DNA of 29,741 nucleotides, from NCBI GenBank assembly GCA_000934385.1, contig KN880714.1, positions 1-29,741 of the forward strand, in the 5' to 3' direction. Shown piece after piece: positions 20,156 to 29,741 of the stretch (the stretch's first letter is position 1; each line of letters begins with the position of its first letter). The notes beneath the pieces were generated by a model. The model was not told where the DNA came from and searched no databases. It saw nothing but the letters and a program-made list of their open reading frames with translations. The DNA is from Cylindrobasidium torrendii FP15055 ss-10. Lineage: Eukaryota > Basidiomycota > Agaricomycetes > Agaricales > Physalacriaceae. A program made the translations under genes and the position numbers.

Positions 20156-21897
20156 CTACACTTCTGTGATCCCATGGTTCATCGGGCTGTCCGAATTGAA
20201 GGAGAACAGTGACGACTCTGGCCTGCGAGGCCCTGGGACCCCGCCGTCCGAGCGCCGAGCTAGTGGGATGTCTGGCCCATCAGTATCTTCCCTTCCATCG
20301 CTTTGACCAGCGCCCAGTTTCTGGATTGTCGATTCCTTTCCCTCTTTCTTCTTCTTTCCGCCAATGTCGTCCCGTGAACCAAACAGAACGGTACGAGGTC
20401 TGGTTCTCAGTAGAAGTCCAACGTTGATCAGACCGCTGAGCCTGAAGACTGTGATGGCCGCGAGGCTCACGGCTCCTCGCCGAGACTCTCCAAAGACGTT
20501 TGGGTTAACGAAGGTTGCCCAGCGGACAACGCTGGGCGGTAGGACCGTGACTGAATACCAGAATGGGTACCTGCGATGGTTTAGAATCCAAGGCGCGGGC
20601 GGATATAGACTCAGGAGACGTACGCGAGCATGGTGCGCACAGTGGGAAGGACTAGTTTAGTCTTTGAATCGTCGCCATTGACGGCCTTGGGCTTTAAAGA
20701 GAATGACATGGCCCACCAGGAGTCATCGTGGAATTGGATGTTGCCGTGGCTGCTGAGCGCTAGGATGGAGTACATCACGATGGAGCCGACGAGGTTGAGC
20801 CACATCCAAGCGTACTCTGCGACAAACCCCATCAGCAATCGATACGAGCGGACGATTGGCAATGCTGACCTCCGATGATTTTGTAGACAAGGTTGTGTCG
20901 GTGATTGCCAATCCAGCACCAGTACTCGAAGAAGGGTTAGTAGAATGCTCTGAAACCTTCAAAATCATGAACTCGCTCACCGGGCTGGGTTCGAAATACG
21001 GGATCTCTGGATGGCTCTTCTCGGAGATTTGTCTGCCCACCACTATCATAACCGTGACAAAAGCCCAAGTCAATGCAACGAGCGCTCCTGCAATGATCAG
21101 GGAGGCACGGTCGCCTTTCCCGCTTGCGCCTCCAGGAGTACGATAGAGTAAGAATGTGTAGACGGCGATGAGCTCAGCCAAAAATTAGCGTGCGTGACGT
21201 TAGACTGTAGGCAAGAATTTCTCACCAGCGTAGTGATAGCAACTCCCGTCTCTCCGAGCGTTGAAATAACACCTGGACGAGCATCAACAACCCTTTACAC
21301 TAAAAGCGGACGTGATCGCACCTTGCGCGGTGCAGACAGGTCCTGCCCGTACGACTCCTTCATGAATCCATTTCACATCCATTACGGCAGCCAACGCTTG
21401 GAAGAAATCCGCTGTGAACAAGGATAGCTAAGCGAAATTTAAGCATGGCTTGTTCTTTTTCAAGGGAGTGGGGACATACAAGAAAAATATCCACGGGGTC
21501 CTGGACGAGTTCATAGATATATGTGAAGCGGAGCTTCGAGCGCATTAGGCGCGTGTATCTCACGATGTTGCGCTGAAGTACTTGGCATTAGAATAATGCA
21601 AGCTGGCGACTTTTGGGACGAACCAAAATCAGGAAGAACACCCATCCTACGGAAAGAAGGGACAGAAATCCTGCCTCAACAGCGACCTGTGAAATAGTCA
21701 GTGCACAAATCCTTGTCGCCTTGAGCAATGTCACCAACGGTAAGTCCAATGCTGTCGCCTCTCGACAGACAGGTGACCGTCGAGCTAGCTGGTGCGAGGG
21801 AGTGCTGGAGCTCGAAGTCATTCGCATCGCAGACGAAGCCGCGCCTGTACTCGTCGATTGTCTGCGTGATATTCCCAGAGAGTGGATCAATTTTCAT
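20156..21897 (-). CDS. seven-transmembrane receptor, Git3/cAMP-receptor-like GPCR
   Basis: Nine exons (21739-21897, 21624-21686, 21480-21572, 21322-21427, 21226-21272, 20981-21172, 20870-20924, 20624-20816, 20156-20570) give 440 residues. The 53-residue N-terminus starts MKIDPLSGNIT (possible N-glycosylation site) and has two Cys. Seven hydrophobic segments follow: EAGFLSLLSVGWVFFLIL, IFLLSLFTADFFQALAAVM, GVISTLGETGVAITTLLIAV, LIIAGALVALTWAFVTVMIV, WMWLNLVGSIVMYSILAL, YPFWYSVTVLPPSVVRWATF and SLAAITVFRLSGLINVGLLL. VCTAQG before TM3 and SGLINVGLLLRTRP at TM7 are typical of fungal glucose/cAMP-type receptors (Git3 and relatives), which signal through G-alpha to cAMP. The cytoplasmic tail is Lys- and Ser-rich. 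Ligand unknown. The ATG at 21897 is the first in frame. The gene lies between two RasGEF genes. Exon boundaries near 21226 may be off by one. Confidence 0.83.
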
Positions 21898-22637
21898 GGT
21901 GTCCAATGGTGGGAGCGAAGGTTGAAGCGGTGGTTACTATTCGTAGCTCTTATGTCCTTATTTCGCACTGCATCAAGGCGCCTATCAGCAAACTATCAGC
22001 TGCTACATACGATGGCGGTCTTAGAGAGCGCTTTCAACAGATACCTCGGTAATCGCTGAGTTGGTCGCCCCGCACACGGCTTTGAAACAAGAAGGGCCAG
22101 GGTGTGAAAATTAGATACACAAATCTGGTGTGCAGCTGCGCACTATTCATTTCCTACTCACTTTGTCGATGTAGGTACAGGGCCGGCACGAATCTTCTAA
22201 ATATGGTAGTTCATTACGTAAGCGCCTCGTGTCTTACTCATATCAAGAAGGCTGTCACTCTTTGTGGCCCCCCACAGAACATGCTTCGGTTGGTTTACGG
22301 AGCTCCCCAGTTCCCCCATTCGTCCATTCGTTTCCGTTCTGCCAGAAACTTGGAGAATCCGAGTGAGGTGGCAACACAGCTAGTGGGATGAGCTGTGTCG
22401 GACTTGAGTGGCGACCATTTATGGGGCCCACTGCGGGAGAATTGTGCTGAAGCACTCAATATCAATCCTCTGAACAGCCGAGACGTCACTGTGCGATAGT
22501 AGATCGCCGCTCGTGTGAATTTATGACCTTGCTTATCGTTGCTTCACAATAAAGCTTTACAGGGCAGCACTACTTGACAAGCTCCACCACTACCATTGCA
22601 ACAACGAGCAGTATTCCCCGCCGCCCAAGACCTGCAC
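21898..22637. other. divergent intergenic region, receptor / RasGEF
   Basis: These 740 bp separate the receptor start (minus) from the second RasGEF start (plus). Short open frames here (for example 22104-22391) have no domain-like content. A TTATCGTTGCTTCACAATAAAG stretch at about 22534-22555 is AT-rich and lies roughly 85-100 bp before the RasGEF ATG, so it may belong to the core promoter. Nothing else is recognised. Confidence 0.45.
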
Positions 22638-25038
22638 ATGGCTGAAATCGCACTCGGTGTGATAGGCCTCTTGGGTGTTATAGAGCCAATACGGAACGGT
22701 CGTAAGTAGTGCTTTTTTTGCGTTGCGCGCAGCCCTTTATCTCAAATTGCGGCCAGTCGTTGGGGTTCACAGCGCTGTGAACGGTGTAAAGACTCATCGA
22801 GTGTGTTCGTTTCCAAGCGACAAGTATAATACCTTATCCCCCTCTCAGAGACAATGCGAGCAATTGCGCGACCGTTATATTGAGTTAGCCCGAACCTTGC
22901 AAGGAGATCCAGCAGCGGAAGAGGGAGAACCCTTTGTGGAGGACCTTACTACGTACGTCGTACGTCCACCCACTGCAAACGCTCACTAACACCGATCGTT
23001 ACAGTATGCTCAATCAAGCAGAAATCCAACTCTCTCGATGGGCAAAGTACGGACGCATGGAAACACTACTTTATGGTACAGAAGTTAAGAAAGGCCTTGA
23101 AAAACTGGAGAAAGGCATTGAAAATTTCATTACTAAATTCCAGGTATGTGGCAGCGCTCAATCTCTTCGCCGTTTGAGTTGTCGAAGCTCAGATCTCCAT
23201 TAGATCGATGTGAGCCTCACCACTCTTCGCGGCCAGAGTCAGGCCCACACAGCCCACGACGCCCGAGAAATGCATGACGAGACGCGGGAACTCCTCCTCC
23301 AAGCCCTCCGAGTGCTCCATTCCCTCCATAATCAAGACGGACATACGGTCATGGGTGAAAACCAGGCGATACGTGTGGATTTGGGTATCGTCTCCGTCTT
23401 GCCGCCAGTATGCATGAGATTGGTTCTCACCGCTACCTCTTGACTCACACGACCGCATAGGAGCTGAATAGTTCTCCCCTCCCGCTCAGACCAGAGCTCG
23501 AGCAGGATCTTCGAAACGGGTTGAGTGAGCTAGAGCGACGCATGGATTATGAGCAGTCGGTATCGACGGCGCCAGGGCCATGTGAACCTCCTACTTGCGA
23601 TCCTGTAGGAGTACTACGCGCCTCACCAGCTCGCTCGCTGGCAGTGCTCCCGCCGCCTACGCAACCCTCCAGAATTTATTGGGCAAATGACCAGTCGCCG
23701 CCAATAATACCACCTGTTAAGCTTGGCGCAGACGGACGGGTAGAGGCAGGAACATTTGACGCTCTCATCGACAAGCTGCTCATATCTGCGAGTAAGTCCT
23801 GTGGCATCCATCTCCTTCAACGCCCCTTGACTCATTCAACCTGCGCTCCAGGTAGTGTGCCACAAGATTTGGATTTCTTCGACGTCTTCATCAGCACCTG
23901 TTCTGAGTTTTCCAGTCAGATCGACGTCCTTCAGGCTCTCTACAAGCGGTTCCACGATGCCGAATGCGACAGGGCCAACCAGCGCGTCGAGGTACAACTC
24001 TCCGTATACGATGTACTCCTCACATGGATCCCCAACGAACGTCTGCCTATCGAGACAGCCGTGCTGGACCAAGTGAAGAGACTCTGTTCTGGAAGATGCT
24101 CATACGGGCGCTCGGTCACGATGAAGGGACGAGCCGACGCGACTCTGGCAGCTGTCGAAAAGCGTCAGAATGGGGCCTTTGCAAGCAGAACAAGTTTGCA
24201 GCTGTTGACGCTCCCAAAGTCCAGTCGCATCGCCGACAGCGTTGACATCGCGAGAGCATTCACACAGCGCCAGGCTCTGCTATTCGACAGCATCACGCCT
24301 GCGGACTGGCTACATTTCCTCAAATCCGGAGATGGGTCTTTGCACGGTGCTGTATCGACCACCACCGCCGTTTCTCGAAACATCGGGAAATGGGTGACAA
24401 GATCGTTGCTGCACTACAAGCTCATCGATGGACGAGTCGACACCCTCTTCTATTTCCTAGACCTTGCGCGCGCTTTCCGGGATGTGGGGAATTACGAAGG
24501 CCTGGCTGCAATCATCACCGCCCTGCATAGTCCGCCCATCGAAGGGCTGACGGAGATGTGGATGGTCTGTAGCAGAACCAGCACGAGAAAGAAGGTATTC
24601 GACGAGTTGACCAAGCTCGTGAGCCGCAAGCCAACCATCGGGTACGAGGACTACTTCCGGCACGTCAAGAAAGAGAAAGGCATTAGGATTTCTGTCCCTT
24701 TGTTGGACGCGGTGAAGAGCCAGCTTGGGGAGATCTTCCAGCAGGCAAATAGAAGGATGAGGCAAGCGGATCGCGTCGCGCAGGAGATCGACTTCAAGCA
24801 ATTTGACGACTTTTATCGGTGTGCCGGGGACGCACATCGGGGACTGAGACGCGATGGCCTGGAGTGCACCGACGAAGCTGCCCAATACACAGAGAGGAAA
24901 TTGGATGAAGCGGAGAAATGGTGTCCAACAATGGACAGACTGATGGAGAAGATGAAGGCGCTGCAAGAGGGTGATCTATGCGATCGCAAGTCGCGCCGCC
25001 AAGCATCACTTAGATTGGGATTTCAAGTGAGTACCTGA
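22638..25038 (+). CDS. kinase-less paralogue: helical bundle + REM + RasGEF
   Basis: Seven exons (22638-22701, 22757-22800, 22849-22952, 23005-23143, 23204-23407, 23461-23791, 23852-25038) give 690 residues. Exons 2 and 4 have exactly the lengths of the counterparts in the gene at 15914 (44 and 139 nt) with the same phases, so the two are clear paralogues. The N-terminal bundle (RQCEQLRDRYIELARTLQ, LSRWAKYGRMETLLYGTEVK) occupies about residues 1-205. Where the sister has its kinase there is only a Pro-rich linker. The Ras exchange motif starts near 273 (EAGTFDALIDKL, FFDVFISTCSEFSSQ). The RasGEF domain runs about 428-625 (RNIGKWVTRSLL, RDVGNYEGLAAIITALHSPP, SVPLLDAV), followed by a helical C-terminus ending RLGFQ like the sister's RLGFD. 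Such proteins catalyse GDP/GTP exchange on Ras-type GTPases. The donor of intron 5 (GTATGC at 23408) is the least certain boundary. Confidence 0.86.
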
Positions 25039-25214
25039 GTGTTGAGTACCCTAACTTATATATTGTAACATACTTGATGCTTGTTGATGTTTTCTACGAT
25101 GCTCTTATCGCAAACGGCGAGACCCTTCTTACCTGATTTTTATTCCTCTTCCCACTCCCTGACAAGGGCCTAGCGCAGTGTACTCATTGTGCGCTATAGT
25201 ACGGACATATTGAC

Positions 25215-26738
25215 TTATGATACTTCGAATGATACTGCTCCAGGAAGAATAGGTCTCTTTACTGAAATACCAGCAGCAGCAAGCTTGCCAATAACCGTCT
25301 GCTGAATCACCGACTGATCAGCAAGGTCCATCCGAAGACACTTCAGCGCAGCATAGTCATCGCGATGGGCCAATAATCCGTCCACTGCCTGTTGGAACAT
25401 CTGCTTCTGTCCGTCCTGAATATCTGGGAGGCCAAAATCCACGATATAGGGTGGGATGGGGCGCCGGCGACAAGTCTTCCCCTTGCCCGCCAGGGCGATG
25501 AGGAATGAGCTTGGAATGATGTTGTCACTGTTGTGCCAGACAGTGCCCAACGACACGGTTCTGAGTGTAGGGACGCTGTACAATGCCTCTGTCAGCGCCG
25601 AGCTGGACAGTTTTGAACATCCGGCTATGCAGAAATACTCGAGGGAGCTACAGCGTTTGAAGAATTCTGCATCTCCAGGACTGGGCCATTTTTCGGTGTT
25701 GTCGTGAACGTGGATGTCTAGATGTACGAGACCCGGGAAAGTGCACTTGGAAAGAAATTTTTCGCTGCTGCGATTTGGCCGAGATATGAACGACATCAAG
25801 TTTGGGTGCGTAACCGTCTTTGAACCACCACAATTGTACACAGTTTCTACTTTGAGATGAAGGAGCTGGGGCATTGCGTCCAGAGTACTAAGGAGAATCT
25901 CACATCTAACGGCTTGAAGATGTAGTTGTCGAATGCTTTTAGAGGCCATGGTTGTAATAATGCTAACCGGGACCACAGGCTCCTCAATGGACAAGTACTT
26001 CAACTTTCGAAACAGAGGGAGATCGTGTATCAGATGGCGGACGGCTAATTGGTGAGTTCTAGCAACCGACACACGCTCCAGTGTAGTCCTGATATATCCC
26101 GTTATGCGAAAATCTGCATGATCTTGTACATTCGGCGGTACCACCAGAGTCGACAGGCGCGCGCGGCTTGGAAGAAAGGCTTTGCCCTGTTGGTTCATGC
26201 TCGATCGTGTGGGGACAAATATGAGGCTTATTTTGCCACTTGCAGAGGCAATGTAGTCTTCGGTCCGTTTCCAGTAATCCGCGCCATCCGTGTTCGTACG
26301 CTGAGGTAGCATCGGGATCACCTTCCGGTACGCAGACGTCGAGCGGACGACGCTGGCCCAGCGCTGACATACGTGTTGGAGGACGCCCTGAGTCTTGATA
26401 ACATTACGCCAGTAGGAAATATCATGAACATCAGTGTCCACGAGAGTATCATCGTAGTAAAAGCGAAATATCTCGGTGAGGATTTCAGTAGGTAGCTCCC
26501 GGATAGGACTCGCTGTCAACAGTCTTTTACAGAGTGCTATAGATGTCGTGAGTACGTCCTGACGATTCTCGGCAACACGCAGTTCCTCTCGCAGGCGCCT
26601 GGCGTTTTCTTGGACCACAGGCAGCTCCTTTAGGTGATTCCTGAGCGTAAGCACGACGTCCACGAGATATTCGGCGTCCATAACGAAGTTGGCTCTGTCG
26701 ATGAATGTGGGAGTCGGTTCTGTTGTCTGGGCAGGCAT
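25215..26738 (-). CDS. F-box protein
   Basis: A single uninterrupted frame of 507 residues. A predicted coiled coil (about 25-75, rich in L, E, R) is followed by an F-box core SPIRELPTEILTEIFRFYY (about 78-95) and the C-x-R-W box-end motif in LQHVCQRWASVV. Later segments (for example RKLKYLSIEE, RQLHLQAVRCEILLSTLDAM, PGLVHLDIHV, TLRTVSLGTVW) resemble degenerate leucine-rich repeats. This coiled coil, F-box and LRR-like layout is the common F-box type of mushroom genomes, where it is vastly expanded. F-box proteins recruit substrates to SCF ubiquitin ligases; the substrate here is unknown. It converges tail to tail with the RasGEF gene, 176 bp apart. Confidence 0.88.
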   Translation of the reverse strand: MPAQTTEPTPTFIDRANFVMDAEYLVDVVLTLRNHLKELPVVQENARRLREELRVAENRQDVLTTSIALCKRLLTASPIRELPTEILTEIFRFYYDDTLVDTDVHDISYWRNVIKTQGVLQHVCQRWASVVRSTSAYRKVIPMLPQRTNTDGADYWKRTEDYIASASGKISLIFVPTRSSMNQQGKAFLPSRARLSTLVVPPNVQDHADFRITGYIRTTLERVSVARTHQLAVRHLIHDLPLFRKLKYLSIEEPVVPVSIITTMASKSIRQLHLQAVRCEILLSTLDAMPQLLHLKVETVYNCGGSKTVTHPNLMSFISRPNRSSEKFLSKCTFPGLVHLDIHVHDNTEKWPSPGDAEFFKRCSSLEYFCIAGCSKLSSSALTEALYSVPTLRTVSLGTVWHNSDNIIPSSFLIALAGKGKTCRRRPIPPYIVDFGLPDIQDGQKQMFQQAVDGLLAHRDDYAALKCLRMDLADQSVIQQTVIGKLAAAGISVKRPILPGAVSFEVS

Positions 26739-27368
26739 ATTTTCCGATGCTCGCTGCCAGGTAAAATGGAGGATTCGGTTATAGCTTTAAAGAAATCAAA
26801 CAGACGTTATGTCCAGTATTTTTATCTGCCGTGTTGATAGCAGATGGTTGTGGCAGGCTGAAAGTGGCTATCGGCGGAGTACCTTGTGGTATGAAGTTAA
26901 GAACGACACGGCCACGTGAGTTTTTTGACCGAATGGTACTGGTCGCTGAACCTCAGTGGCACACCCAACTGCACAAAGCAGTTTTGCATCAAGTACATGG
27001 CTGCCACAAGATACAGCTGTTGGGAATCACTTGACACGTAGAATGGCGTTTGTTTGCTCAAAATAATTGCACAACGCGCCGGGCGGCCCGGGCCACATCG
27101 CGCCATTGCCATTAATGTGAAGTCTTCACAAAAGAGCGTTTGAACCTTGCGGGCAAGGAATCTCATCGAGATGGCAATCGTAATGGCAGAGCAGTCAGTA
27201 CAGATGCTATCTCAAGCTAGTTGCGCCGACCGCGAGTCGGGTAAAACGCGCTCTCTTTTATAATCACGAGCACAACATACAATTTCCATTGCACAACATT
27301 TACTTATTTAGATTTACGCAACAAGAGTGCCCTCTTCATATTTAGCAGGTCTTCAAGCAATAGTGCAT
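26739..27368. other. intergenic, F-box promoter region
   Basis: These 630 bp lie upstream of the F-box gene and downstream of the next minus-strand gene. A GC-rich patch around 27075-27105 contains the palindrome GGCCCGGGCC and two GCGCC words. Short open frames present on both strands show no domain. No RNA gene or repeat recognised. Confidence 0.45.
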
Positions 27369-28444
27369 TTAACCAAACAGCTGGTATTGGGTTAGATGGG
27401 GACGCTGAACGAGAGAAATGAAAGAGACATACGCCGCTGATGCTGTCTTTGCCGCCAGGGCCTTCACGAACGCTAATGGACATGTTGATTAGGGTGGTGG
27501 AAAGCAGGAAGCAGGGTTACGCACCGACGACTGGGCTTGAATTCACCAAAGTCCGACGCTGCAGAAGCTGCGGGAACGCTGCAAAGAGTATTCAGAATCG
27601 AGTCGCAATGGAACACAGCGAGGAAACTCACCGAGGATTCACAGCAGAGGGGAGGGCTAGTCCCGACTCTTCCTCTGCCAACTCCTGCACAGCGCGCCCA
27701 CCGGAATGCTGCGAGATGGAAGGGGACTAAAGTGCAATCAGAATGATCCGAATAACTAAAGAGGGTGAGGTGATTATACTTACAGTTGCGGTACTCGGCG
27801 GCGCGCGCGACAAAGCATCTTCCTCGTCTTGGAAATCCGAGCCAAAGATGTCAGTATGGGGTCCTCCAGGTGCAGTGCGGACGCGTCGTGTGGGCTTGAA
27901 GCCGTCATCATTTTCTGCAGTAAAACAGATGAAATTGGGCGCTAAGGCACTGACTACTCAACGCACCGGTGCTGGGGGTCGATTCTGCCCCACTGGCAGA
28001 GCTTCCTTCCTCACCAAGACGCGGGGTGAACTTGCCAATCTGTGCGTAGCGAGGGAGCTTGGCGATGTTCGAGAAGTTGGTGTCAACCTAGCATCGAGTG
28101 AGCTCCTTCAAAAGACGCGTTGTAGGATGGACAAAAGTACCGTCGTGCCGGTGTATCTGCAAAAAAGTAGTCGACTGTCAGTAACCATCGAGGTGAAAGG
28201 AACATTCAACGCACTTGAGAAACTCGATCAACGAGCGCTTGGTAAAAACAATGTTAGTGTTGTCCCAGTCAAGAAGGCCTGTCCATCTTGTCAATGGCAA
28301 TATGTTGGAGTTCGTTGTTGGGCGCACCAAGTCCGTAGGGCCATTCCTTTTCTTTGGACATATCAATGTCGGCCGAGGGAGTGAATCTGGCGGGTCGATG
28401 AGCGCGGTTTCGGGGGTGCGAAAGGGTGGGGCGCACTTGGACAT
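27369..28444 (-). CDS. uncharacterised protein with two R-V-R-x-x-P-G-G motifs
   Basis: Eight exons (28215-28444, 28141-28156, 27967-28087, 27784-27914, 27632-27726, 27525-27578, 27433-27472, 27369-27380) splice in frame to 232 residues. One exon is only 16 nt, and the last is 12 nt (Leu-Phe-Gly-stop). A conserved-looking stretch, DTNFSNIAKLPRYAQIGKF, follows the 16-nt exon. Then come two related motifs, FKPTRRVRTAPGGPHTDIFG (128-147) and FKPSRRVREGPGGKDSISGL (211-230), with the chain ending G-L-F-G. The paired R..PGG..S/D-I-x-G motifs, the second at the very C-terminus, resemble animal Jupiter/HN1 microtubule-associated proteins. The resemblance is short and I would not assign function on it. 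The start ATG is the first Met before MSKCAPPFRTP; the N-terminal 70 residues are the least sure part. Confidence 0.7.
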
Positions 28445-28580
28445 TGTTGTAGTGAGTGGCGAGTGGTGGCGAAGGTGATGGTTCGTTGGCAAGCCAAGCG
28501 ATACGGATCACGAGCACGCGTCTCGGCGAAATCCCATTGCCGATCATCGTACCCTTTAGTCCTTGACGCTCATTATCGAA
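28445..28580. promoter_or_regulatory. 136-bp divergent promoter region
   Basis: The start codons of the uncharacterised gene (minus) and COQ7 (plus) are 136 bp apart, so their promoters must overlap. No TATA box stands out. Confidence 0.5.
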
Positions 28581-29336
28581 ATGCTTCGCTTTGTATGCAC
28601 TCGCCGACTATACTCGACCACTAGGACGTTCCCGTCCGTGGCCTACACGAAGGGAGATTCGACTCTTCCCGCAGTGTCTGGAACCCCAAGCCTTTCCTCA
28701 CATCACCGCGAAATACTGGATGGCTCCCTGCGCGTCGACCAAGCTGGAGAGATCGCAGCTGTGTGGATATACAAGGGGCAGCAATCCGTGCTTGGTGGAA
28801 AGAGCAGAAAAACTGATGAGCAACTCGAGGTGCGCGTTCAATCTGGAGTGTCTCGGACTCCGCGCATTGACCATAGTCTAGGAAATGCTTGACCAAGAGC
28901 GCAAGCATCTCAGCGTAATGAACAAGCTGCAGCTGCAGCACAATATCCGGCCGACTATCTTGAGTGAGGTCGCGAAGGTTGCTGGATTTGGACTCGGCGC
29001 CGCGACCGCGCTCATGGGTAAGGAGGCAGCCATGGCTTGCACTGAGGCTGTGGAGACTGTAATCGGCGAACACTACGACGAGTGCGTTCTTGACTTGCCA
29101 ATCTGACCGCCCCTCAATGTCCACATAGTCAACTCAAGGAAATAGCCGCTTTCCCTCAAGATCACGCCAGCGTCCCATTACTTCAAGAGATCATTACAGA
29201 ATTCCGAGACGATGAACTCGAGCATCTGGATACTGCGGTCAAAAATTACAGTCAGCGTGCGCCTGCACACGCTTTGCTGAGCTCTGTCGTTGGCCTTGGG
29301 TGTAAGGTTGCAATCGAGGTCTGCAAGAGGGTATGA
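28581..29336 (+). CDS. COQ7: 5-demethoxyubiquinone hydroxylase Coq7
   Basis: Three exons (28581-28829, 28882-29081, 29129-29336; introns of 52 and 47 nt) give 218 residues, a usual length for fungal Coq7. The N-terminus MLRFVCTRRLYSTTRTF is basic, hydroxylated and without acid, a good mitochondrial presequence. The di-iron ligands are all visible: E57 in RVDQAGEIAAVWIYKGQ, E89-x-x-H92 in QERKHL, E141 in EAVETVIGEHYDDQL and E179-x-x-H182 in DDELEHLD. Coq7 hydroxylates demethoxyubiquinone in the penultimate step of ubiquinone synthesis on the matrix face of the inner mitochondrial membrane, as part of the CoQ synthome. The first ATG is used; the frame upstream has none. Confidence 0.96.
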
Positions 29337-29741
29337 TTCATGTGTATCTGGTCGCCAATACATTACGGTACTCACGCGCAAACGCGCTTTATTGCGCGCG
29401 CGGCGCGCCACACACAAGTCACGGGCACCAAGGGGAACGAGCAAGGGATACTGGCCCTAGGGGTGTAACACAAAACTTTTTGATCTGAGCCTCCGGAAAC
29501 GCACACGACGGGGACAAATGACACGGGATTCTTGGGAGGCGTAAGTTGACCATCTTGTGAGTGCCTCCATTGCTGGAGACAGAGGTATGTACATCTATCG
29601 GTGTGCCATAGCGATGCCGGGATCGGTACTCTTAATTCGCGGGGATCACAAAACTTTGTCACACAAATGTCACATCCTACCGATATGCCGAGGTGGCGTC
29701 GCTAGCAAACTAGTGCCTCAGAAACAGCAAAGAAATCAACC
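29337..29741. other. 3' flank of COQ7, no gene recognised
   Basis: The right edge carries no recognised gene. It contains a GCGCGCGCGGCGCGCC run (about 29394-29409) next to ACGCG words. CACAAAACTTT occurs at about 29469 and 29646, on the plus strand in both cases. A gene starting beyond the window could have its promoter here. Confidence 0.45.

Noticed and set aside
22104..22391. Possible small gene upstream of the second RasGEF
   Set aside because: No recognisable motif, and the region is the promoter space of two divergent genes.
27743..28384. 213-residue plus-strand open frame
   Set aside because: It is the antisense shadow of the minus-strand 8-exon gene, whose eight exons splice cleanly in frame and carry repeated motifs.
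1..29741. tRNA genes, CRISPR arrays, intact transposons
   Set aside because: No B-box-like GGTTCGANTCC with a matching acceptor stem, no regular spacer array, and no transposase, integrase or reverse transcriptase motif was seen on either strand.

Overview
The window is nuclear DNA of a mushroom-forming basidiomycete (Agaricomycetes-like). Nearly every gene is broken by short introns of about 45-60 nt with GTRNGT-type donors, CTNAC-like branch points and YAG acceptors. The recognisable proteins are fungal: Spt5, Nop4, Coq7, an F-box protein, a Git3/cAMP-type receptor, OTT_1508-type deaminases and kinases with an MLKL-like N-terminal helical bundle. All gene models were spliced by hand from the sequence. 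Each joins in frame across every intron, so most exon coordinates should be exact.

Left part (1-8.5 kb). A gene-poor stretch holds a 32-bp near-palindrome (188-219) and a cluster of TATGCGC/ATGCGCAT motifs (about 656-1115). Next comes a decayed, truncated copy of an OTT_1508-like deaminase gene on the minus strand (1143-2696). Its intact sister copy lies on the plus strand at 6492-8378. The two form an inverted duplication around a small Cys-rich protein gene (2923-3172) and an IGHMBP2/Hcs1-type SF1B helicase gene (3528-6225). The end of the intact deaminase gene is itself duplicated in tandem (85-bp period).

Middle part (8.5-15.2 kb). Two housekeeping genes diverge from a 149-bp intergenic region: NOP4/RBM28 (ribosome biogenesis, minus) and SPT5 (transcription elongation, plus).

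Right-centre (15.9-25.0 kb). This is the most unusual block. A 15-exon gene encodes an MLKL-like helical bundle, a TKL kinase domain with altered ATP-site residues, a Ras exchange motif and a CDC25-type RasGEF in one 1022-residue chain. Three kilobases away, a 690-residue paralogue has the same bundle and RasGEF but no kinase; two of its early exons are identical in length to those of the first gene. Between them, on the opposite strand, is a 7TM receptor of the Git3/cAMP-receptor type. The three suggest a nutrient or stress to Ras signalling neighbourhood, although physical linkage is the only direct evidence.

Right end (25-29.7 kb). An F-box gene, an uncharacterised 8-exon gene with two R-V-R-x-x-P-G-G motifs (Jupiter/HN1-like ending), and COQ7, which diverges from the latter across 136 bp. 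I recognise no tRNA, rRNA, CRISPR array or intact transposon in the window.
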